In this document: positions 60,114 through 64,000 of the stretch, one piece after another | How positions within the stretch are numbered: position 1 is the first letter of the stretch | How the letters are laid out: the number at the start of each line of letters is the position of its first letter | DNA from: Pyrenopolyporus hunteri | Lineage: Eukaryota > Ascomycota > Sordariomycetes > Xylariales > Hypoxylaceae | Assembly: GCA_902806595.1 (NCBI GenBank) | Contig: CADCXC010000040.1 | Location: forward strand, 186,001 to 250,000 | Direction: 5' to 3' | DNA: 64,000 bases | Notes under the pieces: generated by a model | Told to the model about the DNA's origin: nothing | Databases searched by the model: none | What the model saw: the letters and a program-made list of their open reading frames with translations, nothing else | Translations under genes and position numbers: made by a program

Positions 60114-61434
60114 ATGGCTGTTGGTAGCATTCAGTCGAAAGTTAAGACATTCTTTCGTTCGGGCATGAAGAAGAGAAGAAGGCCAAGCAGCTCTTCTTCT
60201 GACCATGAGCCTAAGAAGCTAAAAGACGCATCGACGTCAACTGGTCAGGGCGACGGCAGCGCAGCGCCCGACCCCCAGCTCGCTAGCCCGTTCTTCCGCA
60301 ATCTACCTATCGAGATCCGAAAGATGATATACGATCTTGTGTGGCATGGCGACTACGACCACAAATATCATACACGGCGTGGGCGCCATATCCACTTCCA
60401 AGATGGCCATTGGACCAACACGAGATGCGTTATGTACAAGGACGATGAGGATTTGGATACCATCCAAACGAATAGTAAGTTAATCCTATAACTCTTTCGG
60501 GGATAGGACCTCCCCCTATACCAAAAGCCCAACGTCATTTTACCAAGCCCTAGGACGACCAAGTCTAATATTTCATTGTAGTGGACATGATCCATAGTTC
60601 GGGCGAGGGTGACTTATTGATGTGGCAGAGGAGGCTGGCGTCGACCTGGGGTACCCGCCATTGGAGATGCGAAGAAAGATTACAGTACGGCAGGCAGAAG
60701 TCCGTAGACCGTACGAATTTCATGGCCATGATGCTAGTTTGCAAACGAATGTAAGTCCGAGGCGAGACCCGCCCGCGCCTGTTCCGATGATGATTCTTCC
60801 CCACTACATCGGAACTCAACATTATCCAACTGACCATAGAGCGTAAAGGTTTCCCGAAGTGGTAGAATCGATATTCGAATCCCACCAGTTTCTATTCAAC
60901 GACTTTTTCTCGGCGCACAGATTCTTCGTGCATAACCCCTCGCCCTATCTGTCACGAATCCGCAATTTAGACCTGACGCTCACTCTACCCTTCCACGAAT
61001 ACGCACCGTTCATCGTCAACGGACCTAGGAGCCGAGTCCGAGAGCTCTGGGACGCCCTAGGGCGTATATCATGCTTACATAGCCTTCGCATATCTCTAGA
61101 TATCTACGACCACGGTCCGTGGCGGAAGATTCCCGAACGGGGTGTCACTGAGCAGCTGAAGAGCCTCGATGTGTTGAGGAACTTCACTCTCGAGCTGCCA
61201 CCGTCGCTCCCCATCAAGACGCATCCCTCAAGCATGCAGGATCTGGTTTCTGCGGAGGGTGCGCGCTTTAGAGTTGTACGACGTCCCCCCCTGAGGTATT
61301 GGCAGTTTACTCCGGGTGAGGTAGAAAGCTTCAAGTGGAAAACGCATACGAACGGGCGCGAGAACCACTGTTTCATCGCCTTGGATGGAGGGGCCGGGAA
61401 CATACAGAACCCGTATTTATTGGATTTCTCCTAA
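60114..61434 (+). CDS. DUF7730/F-box-like fungal protein
   Basis: Three exons, 60114-60474, 60582-60750 and 60849-61434, give 371 residues. Introns are 107 and 98 bases (GTAAGT donors; TTGTAG and GTAAAG acceptors). Joins give TIQTNMDMIHSS and VCKRMFPEVVESIF, which fit the family pattern. The N-terminus is basic and disordered (MKKRRRPSSSSSDHEPKKLK), likely nuclear. The domain opens with PFFRNLPIEIRKMIYDLVW, an F-box-like helix typical of DUF7730 and related Pezizomycotina families, followed by HWTNTRCVMYKDD, HWRCEERLQYG and MLVCKRMFPEVVESIFESHQ. The C-terminal half is alternating helix and strand with LHSLRISLDIYD. These families are large and fast-evolving; function is unknown, and a ubiquitin-ligase adaptor role is only a guess. 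A decayed relative lies 1 kb downstream. Confidence 0.75.
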
Positions 61435-62440
61435 CTGAGGCTCGAGGTTAGGAGCGGCGAGAATAACACTAACTGACCTACGGTTGGGGCGGGGAGGTTG
61501 ATGCTGTGTTCTAATATAGAACGTTTGCAGACGTTACACGTACGGGATCAACTTCAGCCAGCTCATCAAACAGTGGACTGCCCACAAGGATGAATGGAGA
61601 TATATTAAACCAATTCAATTCGCGAGTATTGTATGCGCCTTCTCTGAACCTATCATAGGTTTCATGATCGGCTCTTCACAGGCGCCGTTCCATTGGCTTC
61701 TTTACCCAGTTCATAGTACAGTACCACTCATCCCGTCCGCAGGCAGCTATGATATTGTGCCGTCAGGGCAGTACTTTTGTAATGAATGTGGTAATACAGC
61801 AGTTAGGATACTTTTCACTCCGATTAGTCGATCGAAGAACGCAGCATAATGCAGTATCGGAATACACTACTACGCCGCAGCGAACGAATACATGCCTAGG
61901 TAGGTAGCTTGACTATTGGGTATGGAGTTTTCTCATATCTCAGCTATGCCCCGACTGTGCCCCGACTGTGCATTGTTGATGTCATGTCGGGGTCAGCGAA
62001 GCAACGCATAGGCCATAGGGCGTCCAGGCTCCCCATTTGCTCTAATAAGCCGCCCAATCGCCACGACTCGCAGCACCATCTTGCACGATAAATAGTATCA
62101 AGACCAACATTAATACCCGGTCTAGTCGTTATTAAGCAACTCGACGCCCGAGAAGGGGGTCAGCGATCAGGACAAACCAGACAAGTGCTATGTTCGGATG
62201 ATCACAAGCACAGATATTATAAAGCTGAGAAACGGCCCCTCAAGGTCGTAGCCTGTCAATGTGGAGGTATAAGGCAGCGATACAGACAAACCACAGGCGT
62301 CTTACAGGCCAACGAAGCCGAAATTGCTGTTGTTACATCGGATAACCGTCGAGTTACGCAACGACAAGCCTAACACGAACCAGACCCCATGTCCCCTGAC
62401 ACGACGCTCATACAAGGGATGGCCGACCCTCAACCCCGTT
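61435..62440. other. Gap between related gene and pseudogene
   Basis: Reads in places like decayed coding sequence (for example RRYTYGINFSQLIKQWTAHK near 61530-61590, then an open frame 61664-61849), but no complete gene can be built. A TAGG tract lies at 61893-61910. Confidence 0.35.
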
Positions 62441-63491
62441 CAATCAACTCTCCTCGGGAGTCTACCCATGGAAATCCGGGACTTGATCTACCTTGAGTGC
62501 TGGGGAACATCCGGGCTCAAGCAGCACGTTTTCGTTCGGGGTGGCTATTTTAACACATCGGACATGCGATCCAGCGCCCGACGAGGTGGACACAAGACCC
62601 GTAGAATGCAAACAGATACGCCGGACGCCGAGATATACACAATCTCCTCGAGCCCAATGCCTGGATTTGTGGAATAAATGGGCTCTAAGATTCTTTTCGC
62701 CCTGGCATGATCGCTGGCGATGCGAAGAGTAGATGAAGGAGGTGTTGGGCTGTAACGATGAAGCGTGCCATAATTGTCTAAGCGTATTCTAGGCACGCTT
62801 CCTTTTTGCCCGTCTTACTAACTTGTAGAAGGATGTGAGAACCCCCTTTCCATACCCGCTCACTCATGAATATTCCCGTTATCTCTTGCCCGGGTAGCCA
62901 TAAAATCGTAACTCTTGAACTCACTAATGGAAGACCAACCTCATGCTACAACCAAGGTATCTAGAAGCTCGTCCTAGCCTGTACGCCTCCGTAACCCTTA
63001 TATTCACAGACATACCCACCGCGCACGCTTGTCTGTCGCGCTTTACCCCCGCAACTGCATCGCAGCTTCGCTCTCTTGTCATATCGCTAGCCCTCCCCCT
63101 CGACATGCTACATCAGCATCAACTGCGTCAGTCCTCTGAGGAACTCGCGGGTCTCTGGGCAGACCTGTGTACGGAGCTCTCCGACTCCGTACGCTTTCCC
63201 GCGCTGTGCGACGTTACCATGTGACTACGCACCTCCGCCGTGGACGAGAATGAGGGCTGGGGCCGGGTACATGAACGCTGGTTAATGGGCGCCATCAGCG
63301 AGAGGCTGGCGCGCCGCCTCGTACTGCAGGTACCAGAAGTGTCCCCCTTATTCCGCCGTCCGGTGAGGGAGCGACCGTTTAGCTATCCAATTCAGGAATA
63401 CGACTCTCCAGATGAGAGTGAGGGTTTGCCGTTCCGCCGAATTGAGCACTATACTGAGCTACCACCCATGATTTGGGATGCATCTAGATAG
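62441..63491 (+). pseudogene. Decayed DUF7730/F-box-like gene
   Basis: The family pattern is clear but broken at least three times. It opens with LLGSLPMEIRDLIYLECWG and LKQHVFVRGGYF; then an extra A near 62552-62553 shifts the frame, and the continuation HRTCDPAPDE to FFSPWHDRWRCEE is in another frame. A TAG follows at 62730-62732. After a probable intron with a TACTAACTTGTAG acceptor (ending 62827), the frame resumes (SLYASVTLIFTDIPTAHACL) and meets TGA at 63222-63224, where a Trp codon would fit, then continues to WDASR at 63491. It resembles the intact neighbour at 60114-61434 in order of motifs (LP.EIR..IY, then a T.RC block, then RWRCEE / HWRCEE), so a diverged duplicate is likely. Sequencing error cannot explain all three breaks easily. 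Confidence 0.65.
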
Positions 63492-64000
63492 GTACGTATA
63501 GAGTTCTCGCGGTCTAAGCCCCCTTTCCTTGTTTATAATACTCTTTGGAAGGAGATGATATTGGGCGTGGGACGAGTAAAAGAGACGTCGTTCTTGAAAA
63601 GAGGTTCGAAAACGTTGGTAGCTGGCCGTAAGTTAGGCTACCTATGTCAGTCGGAATCAGCCCAAAGTGGAATGAGTATTCAAGGCTGAACGCGGATGGG
63701 TGCCTGTTAAAAAGGGGTATGAGACGGCCTACCTAGGTAGGTAGGTAGGTAGGTAGGTAGGTAGGTAGGTAGGTAGGTAGGTAGGTAGGTAGGTAGGTAG
63801 GTAGGTAGGTAGGTAGGTAGGTAGGTAGGTAGATATGATCCTACCTGAATAGAAGCAATGAGTTTAGAGGATGAAGTACCAATTCAGGTAGACGAGCAGC
63901 ATTCTATTATGCGCGTTTGAATCTCGTCGGAGGCGCAGTCTTGCATTATATTCCAGTGAGTTCAACCTGATGGTATGTAGTCTTGTTTCACTGTTCCATG
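63492..64000. other. Right edge, repeat-bearing
   Basis: Contains the TAGG array; otherwise no gene seen before the window ends. Confidence 0.5.
63727..63832 (+). repeat. (TAGG)25 tandem array with inverted flank
   Basis: About 25 uninterrupted TAGG units preceded by GGCCTACCTAGG, so a CCTA half faces the array. This is the longest pure run of the tetranucleotide that is scattered throughout the gaps of the window. Confidence 0.95.

Overview
The window is nuclear DNA of a filamentous ascomycete (Pezizomycotina, probably Sordariomycetes). Genes are split by short introns of about 50-210 bp with GTNNGN donors, CTNAC-like branch points and YAG acceptors. A Zn2Cys6 regulator, a Whi5-type G1/S repressor, a Pmc1-type Ca2+-ATPase and a block mutated in the manner of repeat-induced point mutation (RIP) all fit this. 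The exact genus cannot be fixed by eye. Gene density is low: 15 supported protein genes, two broken ones, and long gaps full of TAGG/CCTA tetranucleotide repeats.

Left part (1-15.5 kb): a 2-oxoglutarate/Fe(II) oxygenase faces a Zn2Cys6 transcription factor. Next come a small basic protein gene and a 2.5 kb AT-rich block (7605-10141). Inside that block I find a 1.93 kb element with about 43 bp terminal inverted repeats and TA flanks, heavily C-to-T mutated but with CpG largely spared. A three-exon SulP/STAS anion transporter and a secreted protein of unknown function follow.

Middle (15.5-38.2 kb): a long gap with one possible decayed fragment, a vacuolar-type Ca2+-ATPase, another 4 kb gap rich in repeats, and a very unusual long reading frame (27886-31776). 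It has a hydrophobic N-terminus, about 40 pentapeptide xxVDP units, an acidic region and a basic coiled C-terminus, with one in-frame TAG. After this lie a five-exon gene that fuses a GH128-like glucanase domain to a CAP/PR-1 domain, and a two-part protein of unknown function.

Right part (39-64 kb): a glycine-zipper His/Gly-rich protein, a Whi5/Nrm1-like cell-cycle repressor, a previously easy-to-miss 77-residue two-exon gene, an annexin with a Pro/Gln/Tyr-rich head, an ATRIP/Rad26-type checkpoint protein, CDP-diacylglycerol synthase, and a small-family gene (DUF7730/F-box-like) followed by a decayed relative. A TAGG tandem array of about 100 bp sits near the right edge.

The genes do not form an obvious pathway. 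The set is mostly housekeeping (lipid synthesis, Ca2+ storage, cell cycle, DNA damage checkpoint) with fast-evolving accessory genes between repeat-rich gaps. Exon joins were worked out by hand from splice motifs, phase and protein continuity.
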